Positions 17,432 through 27,470 are shown, numbered from the stretch's first letter. The stretch is 64,000 nucleotides of DNA from Synergistaceae bacterium (GCA_017405525.1 JAFRAH010000034.1:32421-96420), one strand, 5' to 3'. Numbers and translations: made by a program. The notes: a model not told the origin generated them from the sequence alone.

Positions 17432-18748
17432 ATGCGCAGAATTTTTCTCACACTATCACTAATACTATTGCTGTCCACTTCTTCATACTCTCAGGAAATT
17501 TCAGGGGACATTTCGGGCCTCTCCATTGAGGAATGCTTAACCCTCGCACTCATGAACCACCCATCACTCAGAAGAGCAGGAGCATCAACCCAAAGCATCG
17601 CCGCACAGCTCGAATCACTCAGGGCCGCTAAAAGGGTCAAGGTCTCACTGACAGGCTCGGCACGCTACAACGGCGACTATGAGTACTGGGACGACCGCTA
17701 CCACAACGAGTCATTAGGTCTCTCGGCAACAAAGCTGCTCTACGACACAGGAAGGAACAGGCTTCAGCAGGAGATACGCCGCGAAAACCTCAGAGGCTCG
17801 CGCGAAACTGAACGCAACACACAAGTAACCGTAGCGGCAAACGCAAAACGAAAATATTATGACCTCGTCCTTAAGTTCCTGAACAGGGACGTAGAGCAGG
17901 AGAAGTTACGGAACTATGAGGAGCACCTGAAGAACGCCGAGGGTCTCTATGCAGTCGGCAACAGCGCGTTCATCGAGGTAACGAAGGCTCAGGCTGATGT
18001 CTCATCCGCACGTGTCTCGCTCCTGAAGGCCGAGAATGATATTCTCCTCGCACAGGAAGCCCTACGTGTCGCAATGGGTACTGACATTAGCGGTCCGTTC
18101 AATATTGCATTGTCGACTGAGCTCCTTCTGCCACAGCCAGCCGAGAACTTAAGTGCACTGATTGATATTGCCCTCGAAGACAGGCCCGACTACAAGAAGC
18201 TCATGCATGACGTTAAGGCCGGGGAACTCAGCATCAAGGACGCGGCACGTTCAAGCTCCCCGACAATAACCGGGCAGGCCAGCACATCGGTCTCGAAGCG
18301 TGAAGGCTCATCTGCAACCACTGACTATTACGCCGGGGTTAGCGTGAATGTCCCTGTTGTTGACGGTGGCGAAATGACAGCCTCAGTTGCCAGCGCAAGG
18401 GCTCAACTCGAACAGGTCTATGCTGACGTTGACACGTTGAGGCAGTCCATAACCTACAGCGTCAGGAGTGCGGCCTTGTCCCTCATGAATGCGATCGACA
18501 GGGTCAGGTCATCAGAGGCAGGGGTGAAATACGCCGAGGAGAATTTAGCCCTCGCACAGGGACGCTATGAGGTAGGGGTCGGAAATCCCATAGAGCTCAG
18601 CGATGCAGTCTCATCACTCGCAAGCTCACGGTACACGTACTATCAGGCACTCTATGACGCACAGACGGCACGGGCAGATCTTGATGAGGCACTTGGTCAT
18701 TTCCCGCCCGAAATTGAGGGGAGACCTGAGCTTTGGGAAGCACAGTAG
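17432..18748 (+). CDS. TolC-family outer-membrane efflux protein
   Basis: About 438 residues starting MRRIFLTLSLILLLSTSSYS, a signal peptide, preceded by AGGAG. Two long heptad-rich helical repeats follow, each with the outer-membrane efflux (OEP) pattern (LSIEECLTLALMNHPSLR at the front; ENLALAQGRYEVGVGNPIEL near the end). It should form a trimeric outer-membrane channel. It leads an operon with a PHP phosphoesterase, a MacA-like adaptor and an ABC ATPase. Its presence shows that the organism has an outer membrane. Confidence 0.9.
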   Translation: MRRIFLTLSLILLLSTSSYSQEISGDISGLSIEECLTLALMNHPSLRRAGASTQSIAAQLESLRAAKRVKVSLTGSARYNGDYEYWDDRYHNESLGLSATKLLYDTGRNRLQQEIRRENLRGSRETERNTQVTVAANAKRKYYDLVLKFLNRDVEQEKLRNYEEHLKNAEGLYAVGNSAFIEVTKAQADVSSARVSLLKAENDILLAQEALRVAMGTDISGPFNIALSTELLLPQPAENLSALIDIALEDRPDYKKLMHDVKAGELSIKDAARSSSPTITGQASTSVSKREGSSATTDYYAGVSVNVPVVDGGEMTASVASARAQLEQVYADVDTLRQSITYSVRSAALSLMNAIDRVRSSEAGVKYAEENLALAQGRYEVGVGNPIELSDAVSSLASSRYTYYQALYDAQTARADLDEALGHFPPEIEGRPELWEAQ

Positions 18749-19578
18749 ACCTCCACATACACACGGACGCATCAGACGGCACCGACTCGCCGCAAGCCCT
18801 CCTGTGGAACATCCAGAAGGCCGGAATACGAGCATTCGCCATCACTGACCATGACACCATCAAGGGAGCACTCAAGATGAAGCGGATAATTCCCCACGGC
18901 ATAAAATTCGTCAAGGGAGTGGAATTTTCCTGCATTACTGACGGCGGGGCTAAGTGCCACATCTTGGGGCTGAACTATGACGAGAACAGCCTAGAGTTTC
19001 AGGCGGCATTAAGGACGGGCGACCAATTGAGACACGAGAAATTCTACTTGCGTATCAAGAAATTATCTGACAAGTTCGGAATAACCTTCACCGATGAGGA
19101 AATGGCAGCACTGCTCAGCAAACCCAGCGTAGGAAAGCCACACATAGCGAACATGCTCGTGATGAAGGGGTTGGCCGCAAACAAGCAGGAAGCCATAGAC
19201 CGCTACGTGAACAAGTGCTCTGCAGGCAGCAGCAGGATACCCGCAGAACTGGCCATCAGGGGAATACTCACATCCGGTGGTATTCCTGTGTGGGCTCATC
19301 CATTGGGCGGCGAAGGAGAGCGTGAACTGCCGGAACAGGACTTCAGGAAGACACTTTATGTGCTCATGGCTTTGGGGCTGAAGGGTCTGGAATGCTGGTA
19401 CTCAAAATACACGGTGCAAAAGTGCAAGTTCCTCGTTGACGCGGCGGAACGTTCGGGGTTGCTGGTATCAGGAGGCAGCGACTATCACGGCACGAACAAG
19501 GCTATACCGTTGGGACGGCTCAATTCTGACGGCGAAAACATAGAACCCGGAAAATTAACCATACTAAACGCAATATAG
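18733..19578 (+). CDS. PHP-domain phosphoesterase (YciV/TrpH-like)
   Basis: About 281 residues with PHP metal motifs: DLHIHTDASDGT, ITDHDTIKG, the VEFSC segment, PHIANML, VWAHPLGG and a late GGSDYHG. Homologues include RNase AM (YciV), a 5'-3' exonuclease that acts on short RNA and 3',5'-nucleoside bisphosphates. It starts at TTG 18733 inside the tolC end (16-base overlap) and is therefore coupled to a transport gene, an association without an obvious functional link. Confidence 0.82.
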   Translation: MGSTVDLHIHTDASDGTDSPQALLWNIQKAGIRAFAITDHDTIKGALKMKRIIPHGIKFVKGVEFSCITDGGAKCHILGLNYDENSLEFQAALRTGDQLRHEKFYLRIKKLSDKFGITFTDEEMAALLSKPSVGKPHIANMLVMKGLAANKQEAIDRYVNKCSAGSSRIPAELAIRGILTSGGIPVWAHPLGGEGERELPEQDFRKTLYVLMALGLKGLECWYSKYTVQKCKFLVDAAERSGLLVSGGSDYHGTNKAIPLGRLNSDGENIEPGKLTILNAI

Positions 19579-19592
19579 GAGAGTGAAGAACT

Positions 19593-20846
19593 ATGAGGGC
19601 AGGAATCAAGAAATTACTATTGCTGGCAATATTCGCAGGGATAGGCTGGGGAGCATATCAATACTTTTCCCGTGAGGAACAAATAACCTACGGACTGACA
19701 ACCTCACAAGTTACTCGTGGTGATATAGTCTCGACGGTAACGGCAACAGGTGAGCTCAACGCAATAAGTGTAGTCGAGGTAGGAACTCAGGTATCCGGGA
19801 TAATTCAGGAGATCTACGTCGACTTCAACTCACAGGTGCAGGCCGGGCAGTTAATCGCGCTGGTTGACCCGTCAGTCTCACGCCTCACCCTCAGTGAGTC
19901 AGAGGCAAGCCTTGCGGTCTATCAGGCAGGTGTTCGGAGTGCCCAGGCATCACTTGAGGACGCACAAAGGAAGCTCAGGCGCAACAGGGAGCTCTACAGC
20001 AAGAAGCTCATTGCCCGCAGTGAAGTTGACACCAGCGAGACGGACGTAGACATGAAGCGTGCGGCACTTGAGGAGGCAAGATCACGGGTTGTTCAGGGAC
20101 GTGCGGCAGTTGAACGCGCAAGGACTAACCTCGGATATACCCGCATAACTTCCCCGGTTAACGGCGTTGTGATTGACAGGAAGGTTGACGCAGGGCAGAC
20201 AGTTGCGGCAGGATACCAGACACCGACACTCTTCAAGGTTGCCGAAGATTTGACCCGTATGCAGATTGAGACAAAAGTAGACGAGGCCGACATCGGAACA
20301 GTAGCGGAAGGCCAGAACGTAACCTTCAGGGTTGACGCGTTCCCTGACGAGACATTCAGCGGGCAGGTTGTTCAGGTGAGGATTGCCCCGAACACGAGCG
20401 ATAACGTAGTAACCTACACCGTCATAATCCACGTCAGCAACCCGGATCTCAAGCTCAAGCCCGGAATGACCGCCAACGTGTCAATAGAGACAGCTAAAGC
20501 CTCGAACGCCTTGCGCATTCCTGTAGCGGCACTGAGATTCACGCCACCTGAAGGACTGCTGGACACAATATCGTTCGACCGCGAAATACTGACACAGCGG
20601 AAGACCCTCAACACCGGGACTGTATGGCCTGAACGGGACGGTATCATGATGCCCCCTGTGCGTATACATACGGGGATAACTGACAGCCGGTATGTCGAGC
20701 TCGTGAGGGAAGATTCTGGGAGGGCGCGCCCTGCATTGCGTGAGGGTACTGAACTCATCATCAACGCACAGCAAGGCGTAACCACCGGGACGACAACAAC
20801 GGGAGGACTTTTCGGAGCACCTCGCGGAGGAAGACGGCCAAGATGA
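19593..20846 (+). CDS. MacA-like periplasmic adaptor (HlyD/MFP family)
   Basis: 417 residues. An N-terminal hydrophobic segment (LLLLAIFAGIGWGAY) anchors or exports the protein. It is followed by a lipoyl-like half (VVEVGTQVSGIIQEIYVDFNS), a coiled-coil hairpin (about 105-175), the second lipoyl half (YTRITSPVNGVVIDRKVDAG) and a beta-barrel. It bridges an inner-membrane MacB-type transporter to TolC. AGGAGAG precedes the ATG, and the end overlaps the ABC ATPase start (ATGA). Confidence 0.88.
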   Translation: MRAGIKKLLLLAIFAGIGWGAYQYFSREEQITYGLTTSQVTRGDIVSTVTATGELNAISVVEVGTQVSGIIQEIYVDFNSQVQAGQLIALVDPSVSRLTLSESEASLAVYQAGVRSAQASLEDAQRKLRRNRELYSKKLIARSEVDTSETDVDMKRAALEEARSRVVQGRAAVERARTNLGYTRITSPVNGVVIDRKVDAGQTVAAGYQTPTLFKVAEDLTRMQIETKVDEADIGTVAEGQNVTFRVDAFPDETFSGQVVQVRIAPNTSDNVVTYTVIIHVSNPDLKLKPGMTANVSIETAKASNALRIPVAALRFTPPEGLLDTISFDREILTQRKTLNTGTVWPERDGIMMPPVRIHTGITDSRYVELVREDSGRARPALREGTELIINAQQGVTTGTTTTGGLFGAPRGGRRPR

Positions 20847-21565
20847 GCATTATCGAGGTCAGGGATCTCACGAAGATCTACAAGACGGGTGATGTTGAGC
20901 TTCATGCCCTTGACGGTGTGAGCTTCAAGATTGAACGCGGGGAGTTCGTCTGTGTCATGGGGCCTTCAGGTTCTGGGAAATCTACGATGATGAACATTCT
21001 GGGATGCCTTGACGTTCCCACTTCAGGACACTATGAGCTTGACGGTGTTGACGTGAAGGATCAGAGCAAGGCCGAGCTTGCCGACATACGAAACAGGAAG
21101 TTAGGCTTTGTGTTCCAGGGCTTCAACTTGCTATCTAGGGCTGACGCTGTCGAGAACGTGGAACTTCCCCTGCTCTATCGTGGTGTCAGCAGTTCAGCAC
21201 GGAGGAAGGCTGCCGTTAATGCGCTCGAACGTGTGGGATTGGGCAAGAGGCTTCATCACCGTCCTGCACAGATGTCCGGGGGTCAGCAGCAGCGTGTGGC
21301 GATTGCGCGGGCAATTGTCGGGGAGGCTCCCATAATCCTGGCTGACGAGCCAACTGGAAACCTCGACACAAAGACAACGGTCGAGATCATGAATATCTTT
21401 ACCGGCCTCCACTCTCAGGGAATAACCGTAATCCTAGTTACGCATGAGCCGGAAATAGCTACATGGAGCGAGAGGGTATTGCGTTTCAGGGATGGAAAGC
21501 TGATTGCTGACGAGGATGCACCGAAACTTGAGGAGCTTGACACGGAGGCAAAACAGAGACAGTAA
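20843..21565 (+). CDS. MacB/LolD-type ABC transporter ATPase
   Basis: 240 residues with Walker A (GPSGSGKSTM), Q-loop (GFVFQGFNLL), signature (MSGGQQQRV), Walker B (IILADEPTGNLD) and H-loop (VTHEP). The spacing and LSRADAVENVELPL segment place it in the MacB/LolD/FtsE group, which drives mechanotransmission permeases. In this group a FtsX-like permease gene or fused domain normally follows; here the ORF ends and the next gene is argG on the other strand. It must pair with a permease encoded elsewhere, or the system is incomplete. Confidence 0.92.
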   Translation: MSIIEVRDLTKIYKTGDVELHALDGVSFKIERGEFVCVMGPSGSGKSTMMNILGCLDVPTSGHYELDGVDVKDQSKAELADIRNRKLGFVFQGFNLLSRADAVENVELPLLYRGVSSSARRKAAVNALERVGLGKRLHHRPAQMSGGQQQRVAIARAIVGEAPIILADEPTGNLDTKTTVEIMNIFTGLHSQGITVILVTHEPEIATWSERVLRFRDGKLIADEDAPKLEELDTEAKQRQ

Positions 21566-21570
21566 ACAAC

Positions 21571-21614
21571 GAGGGCAGGAGAGAATGTTTCCGATGCGTT
21601 CCCCTGTCCTCTTT
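21571..21614. terminator. possible terminator between the ABC gene and argG
   Basis: GAGGGCAGG (21571-21579) pairs with CCTGTCCTC (21603-21611) with one G-U pair. The loop is long (23 bases) and the T-run short. Confidence 0.35.
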
Positions 21615-21620
21615 CTGTGT

Positions 21621-22853
21621 CTATGCCTCTATCGGTATCTCTGCCTCATCCTGTCTCGGCCATGTCGATGTCCACGTCCTAACAGGAAGCCCCCAGATGT
21701 TGATGAACCCAACAGCCGCCGAGTGGTCGAACGCATCACCCTCTGAGTACGTCGCTAGGTCATGCCGGTAGATGCTCTTGGAGGTCTTCAGCCCACGGAC
21801 TACACACTGACCCTTGAAGAGCCTCATCTTCACCGTCCCGTTCACGTATCTCTGCGTGTCATTCATGAACGCGTTTATTGCGTCCCTCAACGGTGAGAAC
21901 CAGTAGCCCTCGTACGTCAGCTCGGCAAATCGTATCTCAAGTTCCCGTTTCGTCTTCAGCACCTGCTTATCCAGTGTCAGGGTCTCCATTGCCCTGTGAG
22001 CCGCAAGAAGTACCGTAGAACCGGGGCACTCGTAGACTTCCCTCGACTTGAAGCCTACAAGCCTGTCTTCTATCATGTCGATGCGTCCTATTCCGTGCCT
22101 GCCTGCTATCTTGTTGAGGCTCTGGATCAGTTCAACGCCGTGCATCCTCTCGCCATTAAGCCCCGAAGGTATCCCTCCCTCAAAGTCAATCTCCACAAAT
22201 TCGGGAGTGTCCGGGCCCTCAAGCGGGTTGGCCGTCATCTCGTAGGCATCTTCAGGAGGCTCATTCCACGGGTCTTCAAGCATCCCGCATTCTATCGAGC
22301 GTCCCCATAAATTGTCGTCGGTGCTGTATGGTGAGGCAGCCGTCGCCCTTACTGGTATTCCGTGCTTGTTGGCATACTCTATTTCAGCCTCGCGCGTAAA
22401 ATGCCAGTCCCTCACAGGAGCAAGCACCTTGATCTTGGGATTGAGTGCCGTCGCGCATACCTCTATCCTCACCTGATCCTGACCCTTCCCAGTGCAGCCA
22501 TGAGCTACAGCAATTGCGCCTTCCTTGTTGGCGATGTCTACGAGTGTCTTGGCGATGAGGGGACGGGACAATGCCGACACAAGGGGATAAGTTCCCTGGT
22601 ACATTGCGTTTGCCCTCAGCGATGGATAAACGTAATCCTCAACAAAGCGTTTCTTGAGGTCAAAAATATACGCCTTAACTGCCCCGCTATGGAGTGCCTT
22701 AGCTTTTGCCGCCTGAAGGTCAACGTCCTTCTGCCCAACGTCAGCAGTCATTGTGATAACGTCATAGCCCTGTTCAGTGAGCCACATTACAGCGACTGAA
22801 GTATCAAGCCCACCGCTGTATGCGAGTACTGCCTTGCCTTTCTTTTCCGGCAT
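21621..22853 (-). CDS. argG: argininosuccinate synthase
   Basis: About 410 residues. The ATP pyrophosphatase loop reads VLAYSGGLDTSVAV; AHGCTGKGQDQVR and the aspartate/citrulline-site segments SPYSTDDNLWGRSIE and YECPGSTVL follow. It joins citrulline and aspartate to give argininosuccinate in arginine synthesis. I chose ATG 22853 (MPEKKGKAV) because GGAAGGA lies upstream, rather than the frame start at 22907. No other arginine gene is adjacent. Confidence 0.95.
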   Translation of the reverse strand: MPEKKGKAVLAYSGGLDTSVAVMWLTEQGYDVITMTADVGQKDVDLQAAKAKALHSGAVKAYIFDLKKRFVEDYVYPSLRANAMYQGTYPLVSALSRPLIAKTLVDIANKEGAIAVAHGCTGKGQDQVRIEVCATALNPKIKVLAPVRDWHFTREAEIEYANKHGIPVRATAASPYSTDDNLWGRSIECGMLEDPWNEPPEDAYEMTANPLEGPDTPEFVEIDFEGGIPSGLNGERMHGVELIQSLNKIAGRHGIGRIDMIEDRLVGFKSREVYECPGSTVLLAAHRAMETLTLDKQVLKTKRELEIRFAELTYEGYWFSPLRDAINAFMNDTQRYVNGTVKMRLFKGQCVVRGLKTSKSIYRHDLATYSEGDAFDHSAAVGFINIWGLPVRTWTSTWPRQDEAEIPIEA

Positions 22854-23091
22854 GTGAATAGTTCCTTCCTTCATGGGAAATTTTTTTGACGGCCATGATA
22901 ATATCACACACAGCCCAATTCAAAGCACACTGGAAAATTTATAGAGTTATATTATTTCTTGGGGGTTAATGAAACGGAAGATGCCTAAGAATTTTTGGAC
23001 AAGCTAAACCTTCCCTGCTTTGAGGCCGAAACAAGACATGTCGGCAAAAAAGGCAGGTAAGTCAGCCGGATTTATGGGAGTAAAGACGACG
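22854..23091. other. intergenic region without a recognised gene
   Basis: AT-rich stretch upstream of argG. The argG promoter must lie here; TATTAT preceded by TGA (reading leftwards, near 22900) is a weak candidate. A 12-codon ORF starting with ATGAAACGG near 22970 follows a G-run but has no other support. Confidence 0.4.
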
Positions 23092-23253
23092 CTATAATAC
23101 CGCCGAAATGATATATGCGGCAGTGAGAACAATTCCCGATACCGTAGCGAAGCTCTTGTAGAGTTTTATGGCGTTCTCGTAGCTTGCATTTGGAGAATAC
23201 GCCGACATTTTTTCTCTCATGTGCGCGTCATGGTCATATGAATTTCTTTTCAT
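23092..23253 (-). CDS. small predicted membrane protein
   Basis: 53 residues if started at ATG 23253, about 10 bases after AAGGA; a longer start at 23274 gives 60 residues. The N-terminal half is charged (MKRNSYDHDAHMREK) and the C-terminal 20 residues (TVSGIVLTAAYIISAVL) form one hydrophobic helix ending at the C-terminus, as in tail-anchored small proteins. No family is recognised. It lies alone between argG and sbcD. Support is a ribosome site and sensible composition only. Confidence 0.4.
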   Translation of the reverse strand: MKRNSYDHDAHMREKMSAYSPNASYENAIKLYKSFATVSGIVLTAAYIISAVL

Positions 23254-23417
23254 GGCATCATCACGTTCCTTCATTCAATAGCTTAATATTGTTGTGTATT
23301 TCTTGTGGAATTGTGGAAAATATAGCATGTAGTACCGTAACGTAACTCCGTAAATTATACATAAATCACCCAGCAATTCAAGCAAAATTTTTCTCTGATT
23401 TTCCCCCTTTCAAGTTA

Positions 23418-23426
23418 TGCTGTAAT
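23418..23426 (+). promoter_or_regulatory. possible extended -10 promoter for sbcDC
   Basis: TGC followed by TGTAAT (23421-23426). Transcription from about 23433 would exclude little upstream sequence and fits ATG 23470. Confidence 0.35.
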
Positions 23427-23469
23427 ATATCTTCATTCCAAAAAAATTAAGAGAGTGAGCAATCCCATC

Positions 23470-24696
23470 ATGTCAAAGCGAATACTCCACACGTCAGACT
23501 GGCACACCGGCAGAAAGCTCAAGGAGCACGACCGTCTTGAGGAGTTCAGGAAATTCTTTGCGTGGCTTGAGGATGTTATAGCCCGCGAAAATATTGATGC
23601 CCTCATTGTGTCGGGGGACATATTCGACACAACAGCACCCTCACCAAAAGCTCAGGAGCTCTACTATTCGTTCTTGGGCACGACCTCATGCCGCAACACA
23701 GTAATTATTTCGGGCAACCACGATTCACCTTCACTGATTGACGCACCGGCAGAGATCATGAAGCTGTGCAAGACCCACGTCATCGGCCGGGCATATGATG
23801 ACTCCTCAAAGGAAGCAATCATACTCTATGACCCTGACGGACAGCCTGAGTTCATCGTCTGTGCAGTGCCCTACCTACGAGACAGGGACATACGCAGGGC
23901 ATCACCTGACGACGACCCGGAAAGCATTGAACGTTCCATGAAGGACGGGATCATGAAGCACTATTCCGGGGCAATCGGGCGTGCTCTCGAAATCAGGGGT
24001 GATAGTGATGTCCCGGTTATAGCGATGGGTCATCTCTTCCTTGAGGCCGGAAGGACACTCGAAGATGAGGGGGTGAGGTCGCTCTATGTCGGGACGGCAG
24101 TAAAGGTAGGCACTGACATTTTCCCGGAGGATGTGGCTTATACCGCGCTGGGTCATCTCCATTCACCGCAGGAAGTAGGACGGGAGAACATACGTTACAG
24201 CGGCTCACCTGTCGCTATGACCTTCGGGGAAGCGTCAGGCCCGGCAAAAACAGTAAGCATTGTCGAGTTCGAGGGGAGGAATTTTTCGGGCGTTAAGGAA
24301 ATTCCTGTTCCTGTTTTCCAGAGACTGGAGAGGGTTTCGGGCGGAAGTGTCCAGGAAATCGGCAGGAAGATTGAAGCACTGGGAAGCGAGAACGTATCAA
24401 TATGGCTTGAGGTTACCTACACCGGCAGCGAGGCAATCGGGGACATTCAGGGAAGCCTTGAGGACTATGTGAGGGATTACCCCCTTCTTGAGATTCTCAG
24501 TGTCAGGGACGAGGGAAGCTATAAGGACATCACAGAAGACCTTGAAGGTTTCACAGGCAAGACACTCGATGACATTACGCCCGAAAGAATGTTTGAGCGT
24601 CTCATTGAAGGCAGGGACTATTCAGAGGAACAGCGCGAGACCTTCAAGGCAATGTACAGAGAGATACTTCACAAGATAGCAGCAGGGGAGAACTAG
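23470..24696 (+). CDS. sbcD: exonuclease subunit SbcD
   Basis: About 408 residues. Calcineurin-like phosphoesterase motifs are clear: HTSDWHTGR, VSGDIFDTTAPS, ISGNHDSPS, AMGHLFLEAG and GHLHSPQEV. With SbcC it forms the Mre11-Rad50-type nuclease that trims hairpins and protein-blocked DNA ends. I prefer ATG 23470 over GTG 23455 because GAGAGTGAG then lies at a workable distance. sbcC follows after three bases. Confidence 0.93.
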   Translation: MSKRILHTSDWHTGRKLKEHDRLEEFRKFFAWLEDVIARENIDALIVSGDIFDTTAPSPKAQELYYSFLGTTSCRNTVIISGNHDSPSLIDAPAEIMKLCKTHVIGRAYDDSSKEAIILYDPDGQPEFIVCAVPYLRDRDIRRASPDDDPESIERSMKDGIMKHYSGAIGRALEIRGDSDVPVIAMGHLFLEAGRTLEDEGVRSLYVGTAVKVGTDIFPEDVAYTALGHLHSPQEVGRENIRYSGSPVAMTFGEASGPAKTVSIVEFEGRNFSGVKEIPVPVFQRLERVSGGSVQEIGRKIEALGSENVSIWLEVTYTGSEAIGDIQGSLEDYVRDYPLLEILSVRDEGSYKDITEDLEGFTGKTLDDITPERMFERLIEGRDYSEEQRETFKAMYREILHKIAAGEN

Positions 24697-24699
24697 AAC

Positions 24700-27423
24700 A
24701 TGAAGATACTTGACATAAGGCTAAAGAACCTGAACTCATTACGCGGGACGTGGCACATTGACCTTGACGACAAGGCCTATTCGTCGGACGGGATATTTGC
24801 CGTTACGGGCCCGACAGGTGCGGGAAAGACTACGATATTTGACGCTGTATGTCTTGCACTCTACTCACAGACTCCGAGACTTGGCAGGGTTGGCGGCCAG
24901 TCGAACGAGATAATGTCCCGGCGAACGTCTGAGTGTTTCGCCAAGGTCATCTTTGAGGCTGACGGGAAGAAGTACCTCTGTGAGTGGGAGCAGCACCGCG
25001 CAAAAGGGAAGTTCCAGCCCGCAAAGCACACCATCACCTACGCCGATACAGGGCAGGCTCTGGAAGCTCAGGACGACCAGAAGCAGGCAGTCCCGGCAAT
25101 AGTGGCAGGGATTACGGGGATGAACTTCGCCGAGTTCAAGCAGTCAGTGATGCTCGAACAGGGAGGGTTTGACGCATTCCTGAAGTCCGGGAAGAATGAG
25201 CGTGCCTCAGTCCTGGAGCTCATCACTGGGACGGGGATTTACGGCGAGATTTCCCGGAGGGTCTTCCAGCGGAGCAAGGACGAAACCGCCGCACTTGACG
25301 CGAAACGCAGGGAGCTCAACGAGGCAGAAACCAGCAATGACGGAAGGACAGAAGAGGCAGTGCAGGGGGAGATCTCACGAGTTCAGGGGGAAATCTCACG
25401 GCTTGAGGAGGAACGCAAGGCATCCGAGGCATTCAGGGCATGGCACAGGGACATCAGGAAGCTCACTCAGGACCTGGAGCAGAATACGGCGGCCATGTCG
25501 AACCATGAGAGGCGTTGCGAGAATTTCGAGGGCGACAGAAAGAGGCTTGAAGCATCCGAACGTTCGGCAGTTATTGAGGGCGATTATGTCCGTCTTGACG
25601 AGAGGAGGACATCACTCACAAAGGCACGCGGCGAATTTGATGCACTCTTCGCGAAAACCGCAAAGGATGAGGCGGAACTACTGCGGCTCTCCAACGCTAT
25701 ACCTTCACTTGCCGAGGAGCTCTCACGGCTCAAGGGCAATGCCGACGAATCACCTGATGCAATGGTCGCAAGGATTAAGGCGGCTGTTGATGATTTCGAC
25801 CGGCAGGCTCAGGACGTTGACGAGACCGAGAAGGCACGGGTACGTTCGGAACGTGAGCACCAGAGGGCAAAGGCTGAGACTTCACGCATAGTGTCGGAAG
25901 GGAAAATGTCCAGCGCAAGGAAGGAAAAGGCTGAAGACGATTACCGCCGTATATTCGACCAAATAATGAGCATGAGGGCAAGGACAGCAGAGGCAGTTCT
26001 TGAGCAGGAACGTTCACGCCTCATTGACGGCCAGCCCTGCCCATTGTGCGGATCACTTGAGCACCCCGGAATAACCCATCATGACACTGAAGGTGAGAAT
26101 GCTGATGAGCTTTTCCGCGAGACTGAGAAGATGGAAGCCGCCCTCAAGAAAGCACAGGACGCACTGAAGGCCGCTGAGACAAAGCTGGAGGCTGACAGGG
26201 AGAGATACCGTGTAGCATATGCCGCAGAGGTTTCGGCATCACAGGAATGTTCAAGGCTCCGTGATGAGGTTGCCGACAAACGAGAGAAGCTGGGGCTATT
26301 CAGGGTTGCACTGAACGAGGCAGTGAAGCCCTTGGGGATTTCCGGGGACATAAGGACGGTCGACATAATGAAGCTGGCCTATGAATGGCTCGTAGGAGTA
26401 AGAAGCCTTGAGGAGAGCATACGTTCAAACGAGAGGACAAAGAGCGTCCTTGAGGCTGGCATAATGGCGGAAAAAGAGACGCTTGAACTCAGATGCAGGG
26501 AACTTGACACACTCACTGCAGAGCTTGACGGTCTTGAAGCATCGTTTAGCGAGGCTCTCAGGACTAACGGATTTTCTGGCGAGGAGGAATTTACGGCCTC
26601 ACGCCTGAACCCCTCAAAGGCTGAGGAGCTCAGGGCACGAAAACGCGAGCTTGACGCACAGGGCAACATGTTACAGGGAGCAAGGGCTAGCATCATTGAG
26701 AGCCTTGACGCAAAGAAGGCCATGAACCTGACACAAGACAGCCCGGAGGAAGTCGAACGCCGCTATAATGAGCTTGAGGCATCAATCAGGAGACTTCACG
26801 CGGAAGATGCATTGCTTGGTCAGGCAGTCAGGGACATCAAGGCACAGAAGGAGAAATCTGAACGTCTGAGGCAGGAATACGAGGCACAGAAGGCAAAGGC
26901 AGAGGACTGGGCGGCACTGAATACCCTCATAGGCTCAGCGAAAGGGGACAAGTACCGAATCTTTGCGCAGAAAATAACTCTTGGCCTCGTCGTGAACAAT
27001 GCCAACGAGTACTTGCGGCGAATGAACGGACGCTATACCCTCATGCTCACGCCCGGAAGTGATGAGCTCGAGCTCAGCGTGAAGGACAAAGAACAGCCCG
27101 GTGAAATCCGCCCTACCGATAATTTATCCGGCGGTGAAAGGTTCATCATCAGCTTGGCTCTTGCGTTGGGTCTCTCTCAGATTTCGGGGAGCAGGGCAAA
27201 AGTTGACTCGCTGTTCCTTGATGAGGGGTTCGGCTCGCTCGATGAGGAGGCATTAAACGCGGCACTTGATGCACTTGGTGAGGTCAGGCGTGAAGGACGG
27301 ATGATAGGCATAATCTCACACGTTCAGGGCATAAGCGACAGGATAGCCAAAAAAATCCGGGTAATCCCAAAAACTGAAGGCGTTAGTGTTCTTGAGGGGC
27401 CGGGCTGTTCGGGGAAATTGTAG
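24700..27423 (+). CDS. sbcC: exonuclease subunit SbcC
   Basis: 907 residues of SMC/Rad50 type. Walker A is GPTGAGKTTIFDAVCLALY. Two long coiled-coil arms flank a zinc hook (CPLC, C447 and C450). The C-terminal lobe has the signature NLSGGERFI and Walker B DSLFLDEGFGSLDEE. It is shorter than the E. coli protein (about 1050), mainly through a shorter coiled coil, which is common. It is the ATPase partner of SbcD in DNA end processing. Confidence 0.93.
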   Translation: MKILDIRLKNLNSLRGTWHIDLDDKAYSSDGIFAVTGPTGAGKTTIFDAVCLALYSQTPRLGRVGGQSNEIMSRRTSECFAKVIFEADGKKYLCEWEQHRAKGKFQPAKHTITYADTGQALEAQDDQKQAVPAIVAGITGMNFAEFKQSVMLEQGGFDAFLKSGKNERASVLELITGTGIYGEISRRVFQRSKDETAALDAKRRELNEAETSNDGRTEEAVQGEISRVQGEISRLEEERKASEAFRAWHRDIRKLTQDLEQNTAAMSNHERRCENFEGDRKRLEASERSAVIEGDYVRLDERRTSLTKARGEFDALFAKTAKDEAELLRLSNAIPSLAEELSRLKGNADESPDAMVARIKAAVDDFDRQAQDVDETEKARVRSEREHQRAKAETSRIVSEGKMSSARKEKAEDDYRRIFDQIMSMRARTAEAVLEQERSRLIDGQPCPLCGSLEHPGITHHDTEGENADELFRETEKMEAALKKAQDALKAAETKLEADRERYRVAYAAEVSASQECSRLRDEVADKREKLGLFRVALNEAVKPLGISGDIRTVDIMKLAYEWLVGVRSLEESIRSNERTKSVLEAGIMAEKETLELRCRELDTLTAELDGLEASFSEALRTNGFSGEEEFTASRLNPSKAEELRARKRELDAQGNMLQGARASIIESLDAKKAMNLTQDSPEEVERRYNELEASIRRLHAEDALLGQAVRDIKAQKEKSERLRQEYEAQKAKAEDWAALNTLIGSAKGDKYRIFAQKITLGLVVNNANEYLRRMNGRYTLMLTPGSDELELSVKDKEQPGEIRPTDNLSGGERFIISLALALGLSQISGSRAKVDSLFLDEGFGSLDEEALNAALDALGEVRREGRMIGIISHVQGISDRIAKKIRVIPKTEGVSVLEGPGCSGKL

Positions 27424-27470
27424 GCTATAATTATGTGAAAATTTCTGAAACAGTCAGGAGGATTTTATTC

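Noticed and set aside
22965..23010. Twelve-codon ORF (ATGAAACGG...) after a G-run
   Set aside because: Too short, no family, no promoter, and composition like the surrounding intergenic DNA.
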